From a bacterium (GTDB lineage Bacteria; Planctomycetota; Planctomycetia; Gemmatales; Gemmataceae): 55,213 nt of DNA. The stretch covers positions 1-55,213 of the forward strand of contig JAFKFQ010000259.1 in assembly GCA_017308215.1 (NCBI GenBank). The letters are read 5' to 3'. Positions 1 to 9,900 of the stretch are shown here, one piece after another (position 1 is the first letter of the stretch; each line of letters starts with the position of its first letter). A program made the position numbers and the translations under genes. The notes beneath the pieces are model-generated. The model was not told where the DNA came from. It worked only from the letters and a program-made list of their open reading frames with translations, and ran no database searches.

Positions 1-237
1 GTCTGCTGGGCGGCTGCCGGCCCGTCCGCTGTCACCCACATCGCCACGACCGCCACCCACGCCACGACCCCGCGCATGCCGGCCCGCCCTCCGTGAAGGG
101 CGGGCTATACCCGTCGGGCGATACCCGGACAACCCCGGTGCGGCGGCGGCAACTTCCCACTGCCACCGCCGCCCGCCGCACGGTATAACAGATGAACCCC
201 GCCGCGCCCCACCTTTGCGCCAGGACTCGCTGAACGG
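1..237. other. Left-edge noncoding segment with hairpin
   Basis: I see no convincing gene here. A perfect 9-bp stem with a 6-nt loop lies at 82-105 (GCCCGCCCT / AGGGCGGGC), followed by TATACCC; it may be a terminator or a small palindrome. A TATAAC hexamer at about 183 could be a -10 element for the gene starting at 238, but no matching -35 is clear. Confidence 0.5.
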
Positions 238-3165
238 ATGACGCCCCCGCTCCCCTACCGGTCCGGGCTCGCCGCGCTCGCCGCCGCCACCGTGCTTCTC
301 GCACCGCGCCCGAGTGCGCCGGTCGCCGACGCGCAGCCCGCCCCCGATCTCGACGCCCAGTTTCGCGACACCGTGCGCCCGTTCCTCGACGCGAACTGCG
401 GCAGCTGCCACGGCGCCGAGCGCCCGAAGGCCGACCTGAACCTCCGGCGCTTTACCACGCCCGCGTCGGTCGCCGCCGACTTCGCGCAGTGGGAGGAGGT
501 GCTGACGCAGCTCAAGTCCGGCGAGATGCCGCCGCGGACCGCGAAGACCCAGCCGACCGCGGCGCAGCGCCAGGCGGTCGTCGCGTGGATCGAGGCGTTC
601 CGCACCCGCGAGGCCGAGCGCAACGCCGGCGACCCCGGCGTCGTGCTGCCGCGGCGCCTCTCGAACGCCGAGTACGACGCGACCGTCCGCGACCTGACCG
701 GCGTGGACATCCGCCCGGCCCGCGACTTCCCCGTGGACCCCGCCAACGCCGCCGGGTTCGACAACACCGGCGAGTCGCTCGCCGTGTCGCCGGCGCTGGT
801 GGCGAAGTACCTCCAGGCGGCGAAGTTCGTCGCCGACCACGTCCTCTTCATGCCGGACGGGCTGGCGTTCGCGCCGTTCCCGGTCGTCACCGACACGGAC
901 AAGGACAAGCACGGCGTCCGCCGCATCGTGGACTTCTACCAGCGCCAGCCGACCGACCTGGCGCGCTACTTCGAGATCGCGTGGGCGCACCAGAAGCGGC
1001 CCGCCGCGTCGCTCGCCGACAGCGCCCGCCTCGCCGGCGTGAGCGCGAAGTATCTCGAAACCGTGTACCCGCTGCTGACCGGGCCGGCCGGGGAACGCGG
1101 CCCGGTCGCGGCGGTGCAGGCGCTGTGGAAGGCGCTCCCCGACGACCCCGCCGGCGCCCGCCGCGGCTGCGAGCAGATGCGCGACGTGGTGCTGAAGGTC
1201 CGCGGCCGGACGCAGGTGAAGGTGCGGAACCTGAACGTGCCCGGGATGAACGCCGGGGCGCAGGCGCTCGTGCTGTGGAAGGACCGCGAGATGGCGACCA
1301 ACCGCCGCACCTACGGCGGCGGGGCGCTCACACTCAAGACCGACGACCTGCCCCCGGCCGCGAAGGCCGCGCTCACGCCGCCCGACGACGACGCGGGGAA
1401 GGAGCGCTACGAGGCCGAGTTCAAGCGGTTCTGCGACGTGTTCCCGGACGCCTTCTACGTGAAGGAGCGCGCCCGCGTCTTCCTCGGCGCGAACGGCGAA
1501 ACGGGGAACGCCGGCCGCCTCCTCAGCGCCGGGTTCCACAACCAGATGGGCTACTTCCGCGACGACCAGGCGCTGTGCGAACTGATCCTGGACGAGAAGG
1601 GGAAGGGCGAGCTCGACCGGCTGTGGCACGAGTTCGACGTGGTCAGCGACGTGCCGGCGCGGATGCACTCGGGGTTCATCTGGTTCGAGCGCGCTGAGTC
1701 GGGCTACATCGCCGGGAAGGAGTTCGACCCGTTCCGGGCGGAGGACAAGGACGCGGTCTCGCCGGCCAAGTTCGCCGGGCTCGCCGACGTGTACGTGAAG
1801 CGCACGCTGAGGCAGTCGAAGGACGCGACGGCGATCCAGGCGGTGAAGGACCACTTCAGGATCAGCGAGGCGAACATCCGCCGCGTCGAGGCGGCCCGCG
1901 CCGCCGCCGAGCCGAAGCACGTCGCCGCGCTGACGGCGTTCGCCGAGAAGGCGTACCGCCGCCGCCTCACCGCCGACGAGGCGGCGAAGGTGGCCGGCTT
2001 CTACGCCGCGCTCCGCAAGGAGGAGGCGACGCACGAGGACGCCGTGCGCGACACCGTGGTGCGCGTGCTGATGTCGCCGCACTTCTGCTTCCGCGTCGAC
2101 CTGCCGGCGCAGGGCGCCGCCGGCCGCACGGCGCCGCTCGCCGACGCCGCGCTCGCCAGCCGGCTGAGCTACTTCCTGTGGTCGAGCATGCCCGACCGCG
2201 CGCTGCTCGACCTCGCCGAGAAGGGTCGGCTCCGCGACCCGGCGGTGCTGACGGCGCAGGTGCGGCGGATGCTGGCGGACGACAAGGCGCGGGCGCTGGC
2301 GACGCAGTTCGGCGGGAGCTGGCTCGACTTCCGCCGGTTCGAGGAGCACAACGCGGTGGACCGCGGCCGGTTCCCACAGTTCGACAACGACCTCCGCGCC
2401 GCGATGGCCGAAGAACCCGTGCGCTTCCTCCTCGACGTGATGCAGACCGACCGCCCGGTGACGGACGTGCTCGGCGGCAGGCACACGTTCGTGAACGCGG
2501 CGCTGGCGAAGCACTACGGGATGCCGGCGCCGAAAGAGGGCTGGGCGCGGGTCGACGACGCCGACAAGTACGGCCGCGGCGGGGTGCTGCCGATGGGCGC
2601 GTTCCTGACGAAGAACGCGCCGGGCCTGCGCACCAGCCCGGTGAAGCGCGGCTACTGGGTGGTGACGAGGCTGCTCGGCGAGCGCATCCCCCCGCCGCCG
2701 CCGGACGTGCCCGAACTCCCCGCCGACGAGGGGAAGCTCGGCACCCTGACGCTCCGCGAGGCGCTGGCGAAGCACCGCGAGCACCCGAGCTGCGCCGGCT
2801 GCCACGCCCGGTTCGACTCGTTCGGCCTGGCCTTCGAGGGCTTCGGCCCGGTCGGCGAGAAGCGGACGAAGGATTTGGCCGGGAACGCCGTTGACACCCG
2901 GGTGTCGTTCCCCGGTAATGCGGACGGCGACGGCGTCGCCGGCCTGCGCGACTACCTGACGGCGCGGCGGACGGACGCCTTTGTGGACACGCTCTGCCGC
3001 AAGCTCCTGGCCTACGGGCTGGGGCGCACGCTGCTGCTGTCCGACGAGCCGCTGGTGGCGGCGATGAAGGCCCGGCTGGCGCGCGACGGCCACCGCTTCG
3101 CCGGGCTGGTGGAGACGATCGTGACGAGCCCGCAGTTTTTGAACCGCCGGGCAGCCGGCGGTTGA
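238..3165 (+). CDS. DUF1592/DUF1588/DUF1585 cytochrome c-like secreted protein
   Basis: This is the 975-residue planctomycete protein with c-type cytochrome features. A hydrophobic signal-like segment covers residues 8-22. A heme-type C-x-x-C-H motif lies at residues 54-58 (CGSCH) and a second at 852-856 (CAGCH, inside the DUF1588 region). Regions resembling DUF1587 (about 140-200), DUF1595 (about 560-620), DUF1592 (about 640-760), DUF1588 (about 780-880) and DUF1585 (C-terminal 75 residues) follow in the family order. A long unassigned stretch separates DUF1587 from DUF1595. It is probably exported and may bind heme; the biochemical role of the family is unknown. The DUF1552 gene follows after 52 bp, the usual pairing in planctomycetes, so the two are probably co-transcribed. 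The start is the ATG that places the signal segment at the N-terminus. Confidence 0.93.
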   Translation: MTPPLPYRSGLAALAAATVLLAPRPSAPVADAQPAPDLDAQFRDTVRPFLDANCGSCHGAERPKADLNLRRFTTPASVAADFAQWEEVLTQLKSGEMPPRTAKTQPTAAQRQAVVAWIEAFRTREAERNAGDPGVVLPRRLSNAEYDATVRDLTGVDIRPARDFPVDPANAAGFDNTGESLAVSPALVAKYLQAAKFVADHVLFMPDGLAFAPFPVVTDTDKDKHGVRRIVDFYQRQPTDLARYFEIAWAHQKRPAASLADSARLAGVSAKYLETVYPLLTGPAGERGPVAAVQALWKALPDDPAGARRGCEQMRDVVLKVRGRTQVKVRNLNVPGMNAGAQALVLWKDREMATNRRTYGGGALTLKTDDLPPAAKAALTPPDDDAGKERYEAEFKRFCDVFPDAFYVKERARVFLGANGETGNAGRLLSAGFHNQMGYFRDDQALCELILDEKGKGELDRLWHEFDVVSDVPARMHSGFIWFERAESGYIAGKEFDPFRAEDKDAVSPAKFAGLADVYVKRTLRQSKDATAIQAVKDHFRISEANIRRVEAARAAAEPKHVAALTAFAEKAYRRRLTADEAAKVAGFYAALRKEEATHEDAVRDTVVRVLMSPHFCFRVDLPAQGAAGRTAPLADAALASRLSYFLWSSMPDRALLDLAEKGRLRDPAVLTAQVRRMLADDKARALATQFGGSWLDFRRFEEHNAVDRGRFPQFDNDLRAAMAEEPVRFLLDVMQTDRPVTDVLGGRHTFVNAALAKHYGMPAPKEGWARVDDADKYGRGGVLPMGAFLTKNAPGLRTSPVKRGYWVVTRLLGERIPPPPPDVPELPADEGKLGTLTLREALAKHREHPSCAGCHARFDSFGLAFEGFGPVGEKRTKDLAGNAVDTRVSFPGNADGDGVAGLRDYLTARRTDAFVDTLCRKLLAYGLGRTLLLSDEPLVAAMKARLARDGHRFAGLVETIVTSPQFLNRRAAGG

Positions 3166-3217
3166 TGGCGCCGGCCGTTCGCCAAGAATCCGATACCAGC
3201 CCACCCGAGGCCATCCG

Positions 3218-4534
3218 ATGACCCCGCAAGCCCCCATCGCCCGGCGGACGTTCCTCCGCGGGGCCGGCGTTGCCGTCGCCCTGCCGTGGCTGGAATCGGT
3301 CCCCGTCTGGGGCCAGCCCGCCGCCGCGTCCGCGCCGAAGCGGTTCGCCGCAATGTTCATGGGCTGCGGCATCAACGGCAACCACTGGTGGGCGAAGGGC
3401 GAGGGCGCCGACCTGGAACTCGGCAAGTCGCTCCAGCCGCTCGCGCCGGTCAAGACGAAGGTGAACCTCGTCAACGGGCTGTTCAACAAGTCCGCCACCG
3501 GCGTCGGCATCCACCCGGGGCAGACCGGGAACGTCCTCTCCGGCGCCGCGCTCCAGAAGGGCGCCGAGCTCCGCGGCGGCGTCAGCGTCGACCAGGTACT
3601 GGCGCAGCACGTCGGCTCGCAGACGCAGCAGCCGAGCATGGTGCTCGGGTGCGAGCAGCCGACGACCGGCTACCACGAGACGAATTTCTCGCTCGCCTAC
3701 AGCTCGCACATCTCCTGGCAGAACGCCACGTCGCCGGTGCCGATGGAGGTGTACCCGTCGCTCGCGTTCGACGCGCTCTTTGGGGAGGGCGGCAACCGCC
3801 GCGCCCGCAGCGTGCTCGACGCGGTGCGCGAGGACGCCGCGGCGCTGAGCGGGCGCGTCACCGCCGCCGACCGCGCCCGCCTCGACGAGTACCTGACGAG
3901 CGTGCGCGAGGTCGAACGCCGCGTCGCCCCGGCGCGGTCGGCGCAGCAGGCCGCCGAGGGCGTGGCGCGCGAGCAGGGGCCGACGGCGGTGGCGCGGATG
4001 CCGCGCCCGGCGAACGGGCTGCCCGAAGACTTCCGCGACCACATCAGGCTGATGTGCGACATCATCGCGCTCGGCTTCCAGACGGACAAGACGCGCGTGG
4101 CGACGCTGCTGATGGCGCGCGACCTGTCGGGGCTGACGTACCCGTTCCTGGGCGTCCGCAGTGCCCACCACCCGGCGTCGCACAGCGACCTGTCGGACGA
4201 GTACGAGAAGATCACGACGTTCTACATCAGCCAGCTGGCGTACCTGGCGACGAAGCTGGACGCGATGCGCGAGGGCGAGCGGTCGGTGCTGGACAACTCG
4301 TGCCTGATGTTCGTGTCGAACATGTGGGCCGGGAGCCGCCACGACTCGAACCGGCTGCCGGTGGTGCTGGTGGGCGGGCTCGGCGGCACGCTCCCGGGCG
4401 GCCGGGTGCTCGACTACATGGGGCGCGGCGACGCGAACCGGAAGATGTGCAGCCTGTACCTGTCGATCATGGACCGGATGGGCGTCCGCCTCGACCGCTT
4501 CGGCGACGCCGACACACGGCTGGCGGGGCTGTAA
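3218..4534 (+). CDS. DUF1552 domain-containing secreted protein
   Basis: A 438-residue protein with a twin-arginine style N-terminus (RRTFLRGAG, residues 9-17) followed by a short hydrophobic segment, which implies Tat export. The rest matches the DUF1552 family of planctomycetes: the early MGCGINGNHWW segment, the LVNGLFNK segment, and the C-terminal LDNSCLMFVSNMWAGSRHD block are recognisable. The fold of the family resembles sulfatase/phosphatase-like proteins, but no activity is established. It lies 52 bp downstream of the DUF1592-type gene; these two families nearly always occur together, which suggests a common extracytoplasmic function. Function is inferred from family only. Confidence 0.92.
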   Translation: MTPQAPIARRTFLRGAGVAVALPWLESVPVWGQPAAASAPKRFAAMFMGCGINGNHWWAKGEGADLELGKSLQPLAPVKTKVNLVNGLFNKSATGVGIHPGQTGNVLSGAALQKGAELRGGVSVDQVLAQHVGSQTQQPSMVLGCEQPTTGYHETNFSLAYSSHISWQNATSPVPMEVYPSLAFDALFGEGGNRRARSVLDAVREDAAALSGRVTAADRARLDEYLTSVREVERRVAPARSAQQAAEGVAREQGPTAVARMPRPANGLPEDFRDHIRLMCDIIALGFQTDKTRVATLLMARDLSGLTYPFLGVRSAHHPASHSDLSDEYEKITTFYISQLAYLATKLDAMREGERSVLDNSCLMFVSNMWAGSRHDSNRLPVVLVGGLGGTLPGGRVLDYMGRGDANRKMCSLYLSIMDRMGVRLDRFGDADTRLAGL

Positions 4535-4556
4535 GCTGCAGCGGTGTGCCCCTCCC

Positions 4557-4753
4557 ATCCTCGTTCCCTCGCTCTGCGGGGGAACGGGTTTTCCGCCGCT
4601 CCGCGGCGCGACGTGAGCCTACCGGTTGGTTCGACAGATCGACCGGAGGCGCATGCGCTGCGGTCACCCGCCGACAACACCGACCGGGACAGGGGCACGC
4701 CGCGGAGCGGTGAAATCCAGCGTTCCTCCGCAGAGCGGGGGAACGAGGAGATC
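4557..4753. repeat. Imperfect long inverted repeat (arms about 50 bp)
   Basis: The arm at 4557-4605 and the reverse complement of 4701-4753 align over about 50 bp with few mismatches; both contain a CTCGTTCCC(C/T)CGCTCTGCGG core and end in CCGCTCCGCG. About 95 bp separate the arms. The element fills the gap between the DUF1552 gene and the next gene. The upstream in-frame extension of the next gene translates this repeat, so it is not part of that protein. Confidence 0.7.
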
Positions 4754-4831
4754 CCTGAACCTCCCTTCCCCCCGCAGCGTCCTGAAATCGACACGACCGC
4801 CAGATTGCCCGACGGGCCGGAGTTTCGTCTC

Positions 4832-6208
4832 ATGTCCGACACCCCGAGTCCGCCTTCCACCATCGCCCCAGTCCCTCTCCCCGAGCCTCTTCAGCCACCT
4901 GTCGACCCCGGCCTTCCGAACCAGCCGATCCCCCTCATCCCGGGGCCGGTGACCGCTCTCTACGGGAACAAGCAGTTCACGGGTGATGTGACCTTCAGCC
5001 TGTGCTGGCTGCCGACGCCACGGGTGCGGTTCTACGTGCCCGCCGTCCCGGACGGTCATCGCCCCGGCCTGGGAGGCATCTCCTTTGTCCTCTCCGACGG
5101 CACCCGCTTTGACCGGAACCTGATCACCCGGGTCGGCCCTGCGGCGGAGCCTTATAGCGACCGCTCGACCGTGTCGGGCGTGGTCAACCCACCAGTAATC
5201 AGACCGGTGGACCATAAGGTGAGCTACGTTCTCTTCCTGTTCCCGAACTTCGAGGCTCCTCTCGGCAGTGGGTTGCAGTACGCGGACGGGTGGCAGCGGG
5301 CGGCCCGTCTGACCCTGATAGCCGGTGGGTGGACGGTCACCCTCGATCAGCTCCCGGATTACAAGGAGCGGGTCGAGACGCTCAACGCGGCTTCCGGCTT
5401 CGCGGTCACCCACGCCGGTCGGCTGGAGCGCGATGACGGCCAGCCGTTCCGGGCGTCCGACGCCCGGCCGATCCTGGATGCCCTCGGCTGGTACGTCTCC
5501 TTCTGTACGGGCCAGTGGGCCGGGCCGTGTCTGCCTGCGGGGTTCGAGCCCTCAGGGGCCAGAGTGTGGCAGGGGTGGGATTATCAGCGGACCGCACCCT
5601 TCCGCCAACGCCAGTCGTGGCTGGACCGCTGCCACCACGAGGGGTTCGAGGGGCCGTTCGCGGGTTTCCTGCGGCTCTGGCAGGACGACGCCTGGGAGCA
5701 AGTGGTGCGACTGGCAATCCACTGGTACGTCGAGGCGAACGCCCAGGCCGGGTCGATTGAGGGGGCGATCGTCCTGACTCAGACGGCGTTCGAGTTGCTC
5801 GCGTCGGCGGTGCTGGTCGAGAATCACGCTTGGCTGAGCACGGACGGGTACGAGAAGTTGGCCGCGGCCGACCGGGTGCGACTGCTGTTCCGGTGGGCCG
5901 GCATCCCCACCGGCATCCCCGCTGAACTGGAGGTGCTATCCGCCGCGGCCGGGGCCGAGAACTGGCCCGACGCCCCGACCGCGATGACGGCGGTGCGGAA
6001 CACGATTACCCACCCAACCCTCAAGAACCGGGAGAAGTTCGGCCGGCACCCGGGCGGCGCGCGGGCCGAGGTGTGGTCCCTCGGGCTTTGGGCCTTGGAG
6101 CTGTGCCTGCTCCGATTGTTCGGCTACCGGGGTATGTACGGGAACCGAATCACCCAGAGGCACACCGGCGAGGTGGAGGAAGTTCCCTGGGCGTCGGGGC
6201 CGATCTGA
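4832..6208 (+). CDS. Unknown protein with C-terminal HEPN-like R-x4-H motif
   Basis: A 458-residue cytoplasmic-looking protein with no signal peptide. After a Pro-rich start (residues 1-40), residues 45-200 look beta-rich. Residues 290-458 are helical, with aromatic-rich helices and the segment VRNTITHPTLKNR, where R389 and H394 form an R-x4-H motif typical of HEPN ribonuclease domains. The layout of a beta-rich N-terminus with a HEPN-type C-terminus recalls ApeA-like anti-phage proteins, but this is inference and I do not recognise the family. I chose the ATG at 4832 because the 96 codons before it only translate the inverted repeat. It could also be a housekeeping hypothetical protein. Confidence 0.75.
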   Translation: MSDTPSPPSTIAPVPLPEPLQPPVDPGLPNQPIPLIPGPVTALYGNKQFTGDVTFSLCWLPTPRVRFYVPAVPDGHRPGLGGISFVLSDGTRFDRNLITRVGPAAEPYSDRSTVSGVVNPPVIRPVDHKVSYVLFLFPNFEAPLGSGLQYADGWQRAARLTLIAGGWTVTLDQLPDYKERVETLNAASGFAVTHAGRLERDDGQPFRASDARPILDALGWYVSFCTGQWAGPCLPAGFEPSGARVWQGWDYQRTAPFRQRQSWLDRCHHEGFEGPFAGFLRLWQDDAWEQVVRLAIHWYVEANAQAGSIEGAIVLTQTAFELLASAVLVENHAWLSTDGYEKLAAADRVRLLFRWAGIPTGIPAELEVLSAAAGAENWPDAPTAMTAVRNTITHPTLKNREKFGRHPGGARAEVWSLGLWALELCLLRLFGYRGMYGNRITQRHTGEVEEVPWASGPI

Positions 6209-6949
6209 TCACGCGGCACATCACCCGACACGACGAGGTCGGCGAGGACACCGGGACACCAACCACGCACGGCGCGTTACCAATAGCCGAACCACATTGC
6301 GTCTTCGTCACGGATCGGCCTCGTGCGTTGGTCCCGCCCCGGTGTCAGGTCTCGAAGACCCGGCCCGACCTACTGGTCCGTGTGCTGCTCGATGTCGGCC
6401 CGGGCGAACGGCCAGCGTGAGCCGGCTGATCGTTGGCCCGGGAACCCGCACCAACGACCAGCCGGTTCACCTCGGACCAATTCGTGACACCCGGGCGTGA
6501 TTGAGTGGGCAGGCAACGGGGCGGGTAGAGTGGGGTTGAGGTGTCGGGTGTGGCCCCACCGACTCCGCCGCGGCCCGGACCGCGGCGGAGGTATCAGGAT
6601 TCGGCGCACACACCCGGACTGTGTCTTCCTCCCCAGTCCGTTTGCCGCGCGGGATGCACTGTCATGGTGCGCCCGCGGGGGCGGTCGTCCGGGCGACCGA
6701 GCAGGGGCAACCCTGCGACCCCCGCGGCACGAGCGGCCGGCTGGGGCACCGCGCCGGAACCCGACACCTCACCCACCGGCGGCCGCCGGCCCGTGCCGCA
6801 ATGCACGGCCGACGGCCGCCGCGTGGCGCGTTCTACACCGTCGAGCGGCGTGTCCGGCGGATGACTACGAGCGGCAACCCGAACCCCGCGCCCCGTCGAT
6901 GCGTCAGGCACCTGCTCTCCCGCGTCGGGCCTTGCCGACTCGGCCCGAC
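6209..6949. other. Long intergenic region between convergent genes
   Basis: This 741-bp stretch lies between the 3' ends of two converging genes. Apart from the palindromic repeat at 6404-6470 I see no supported gene. The short reading frames in it lack a ribosome binding site and any recognisable protein content. Confidence 0.5.
6404..6470. repeat. Palindromic repeat family 1, copy A
   Basis: The left arm starts GCGAACGGCCAGCGTGAG. The inner arms 6417-6436 and 6451-6470 are complementary at 18 of 20 positions around a 14-nt loop. The same sequence recurs at 35787, 53501 and 55180. Confidence 0.8.
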
Positions 6950-9900
6950 CTACGAAAACCGGCACAGCGCTTCGACGAACGCCGCGGAGCCGTCGCGGAG
7001 CCAGCCGTCGAGCTGGGCGGGGTCTTTGAGCTGCTGGCCGCGCGGCCGCGGCACCACCAGGAACCCGCAGTCCACCCCGCCCACCGCCGTCATGTCGCCC
7101 CACAGCTTCTCGAACTGACACACCGGGTACACGTCCTCGTGCCCGTGGCCCCAGCGCTTCTTCACGTCCTTGAGGGTGACGTACGTGGGAAGGCGCGCCG
7201 CGAGGCGGTTCACGGCGGCGGTCACGAGCACGTCGTTACCCAGATCCGACCGCGACAGACCGAACAGGTCCAGCAGCGCGTCGATCGTCACCCAGGTCGT
7301 CAGCGAGTTGTAGTAGCTCAGGTTGAACTCCTCCTCCTCGCGCGGCATCGCCAGCCCTTCGAGGATGCGCGGGCGGCCGTCCACCCGCGCCAGCCCGCCG
7401 CCGCGGTCGTCGATGCGGCGGCCGATCACCTCGTAGGTCAGCGGCTTGTTCGCGGCCATGTGGCGGCCGAGCAGGCCGGCGTCGGGGTCGGCGCCGAGTG
7501 TGTCGATGTTGTGAACCAGAAGGTACTTCAGGTTCGGGTGTTCGCTGAGCAGGTCGCGCAGGACGCCGTTCCGCAGCAGGTTCGGGAGCTCGTACCAGTG
7601 GCCGACCGGGTGGAGGCACTGGAGCGGCTCGTTGTCGGTGTAGTCGCTCCCCTCGCCGGCCGCGGTCGCCCAGCCGATCAGCGCCTGGTGCGCGCTGTCG
7701 CGGACGCGCTGCTTGCGCTCGTCGAGCACCTGGTGCGCGGTCTCCTCCCACATGAAGCGGAGGTCGCGCACCATCGGCACCAGCCGCAGGCCGACGCTCA
7801 TCGCCCGCGACAGCTTCACGGCGCCCGGGTAGCCGTAGTTCGCCTGCGCGGTCAGGTGCGCGCCGATCGGCCCGTGCGTCAGGTAGCCGGTGGTGAAGAC
7901 GTGCGGCACGGTGGCGCCGGAGCGCTCGGACGCCCGGCGGCTCTTGGCGAGGTGGACTTCGAGGAACGTGCGGTGCTTCCCGGCGAGGCGCGCGAACGGG
8001 TGCAGCGCCTTCACCACGCCGGCGCCCTGCGTCCACCGCGACCCCGCGCCGGCGGCGAGCGTCACCACCGCCAGTTCGCCGGACGCCAGTGCGCGCTCGC
8101 CGAGTTTCGTGAGCTCCGCGGGGACGCCGGCGCGGCAGTCGGTCACGTCGTCGGGATGAACGTCCTCGACGACGGTGGACGGCGGGAGGCGGTTCTGCGC
8201 CAGGCCGATGCGACCGCGGCGGAGGTCGTCGCGGATGCGCTCGTGCTCGGCGCGGTCGAACCCGTTTGCCGCGAGAAGTGCCGCCAGTGCCTCGGGGCGG
8301 TTGCTCGACGCCTCCGACGCCGCCGGCACCATGCGGTCGAACAGCGACTCGACCAGCCCGGCGAGGTCGGGCGTCTTCCGCGCCGCGGCGCCGACGCGCT
8401 CCAGCTCGCCGCGGCGCGAGGCGGGGATCGTGCGCGGGTCTTCGCGCAGCCAGCGCGGCACGAGCAGCGCGTAGTAGCCGCGCGGCAGGAGTTCGCCGCC
8501 GGCCGGAAGAAGGTCGGCGTGCGTGCCGCGCGGGTTCACGGCGAAGTCGTACACGACCGGCGCCATGGCGAACGGCAGCGAACTCCGCAGCGCCTCGCGC
8601 TGCCGGCGCATCTCGGCGAGCAGGAAGTCTTGCGCCTCGCTCTTGCACTGCGGCGCGACGATGAACCCCATCCCGCCGCCGCTCATCCCGCCGAGCATCC
8701 AGAAGCCCCAGAAGTCGGAGCCGAACTTCGTGCGCGCGGCGTCGATGAGCGCTTCAGTGTAGGCGTTCGACGCGGCGGGGATGATCGTCTGGATCGGGCC
8801 GGCGAAGTTGCGCGTGGTGGCGGCGCCGAGCGCGGGGATGTCGCCGCGCTGCAGGTCGCCGGCGATCACGTCGAACAGCCCGAGCGCCTGCTGCCGGGCG
8901 TGCCACTCCGCCTCGTCGCGGAGCAGGTACTTCTCCGTCACCATCTCCAGCACCGGGCCGACGTTCTGCGCCATCCCGCCGTGGACGAGTACCAGGCTGT
9001 CTTCGAGCTTTTTGCGGTTCACATCCGACACGCGCTCCGGGCCGAAGACGGTGTGCTGCGGCAGCAGCCGCCCCCGGCTGACGCCGAACTCCGGGTCGCC
9101 GTCGGCGGCGCGGCTCCCCTCGATGAGCTTGATGCCCGGCCACACGCCGCCGCTGTCCTGCCAGCCGCCGCCGCTGCCGCCGATCCACTCGCCGAGGATG
9201 GCCCGCGCCGCGACGAGCCGGCGTTCCGGTTCCGTCAGCGCACCGGTCAGCGCCTTCGCCTGCCCGGTGGCGCGCATGCACACGGCGATGAGGCCGGCGA
9301 GGAGGTTCGTCGAAACCGCAAGGCGCGAGCCCTTCGGGATGTCGTTGACGGCGCTGACTACCTCGATCCCGAGCCCCGGGCCGACGAGCACGTCGAGCAC
9401 CTGCTTCAGGTCGGCGCGCGAGCCTTCGAGGCCGGGCGGGATCAGCCCCGAGGCGATCACCGCGGCCTTGAGCAGGCCCAGATAGTCGCGGGCGAAGTCG
9501 AAGACTTCGGGCAGCGATTTCACGTCCGCGGCGGCGTCGAGATCGACGCTCACGAGGCGCAGCACCGGCTCGTCGATGACGCGGAAGTACACCTCGATCG
9601 GCGGCTTCGGCGCCGCGTCGCGGCCGTGGACGCCGAGGTCGATCGACACGTTCAGCACGCGGGCGCCCTCGGGGTAGTCCATCCCGAGGAAGAAGATGTC
9701 CGACCAGCACGAGTGGGACAGGTCCATCCGCACCGGCGTGCGCTCGCGCAGCACGGGGAACGGCGCGCCGGCGTGCGGCCGCGCCAGCAGCTCGGGGCGG
9801 ACGCGGAGCGGGTGATCGGCGGGGTCGCCGGCGCGGAACATCCAGCGGTTGCCGGCGGCCCCGCGGACGCTGGCGCGGACCTGGTCGGCGAGCGTCTGGA

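Noticed and set aside
1967..4558. Long minus-strand open frame opposite the DUF1592 and DUF1552 genes
   Set aside because: Antisense shadow with low-complexity Arg/Ala-rich translation; no ribosome site or domain.
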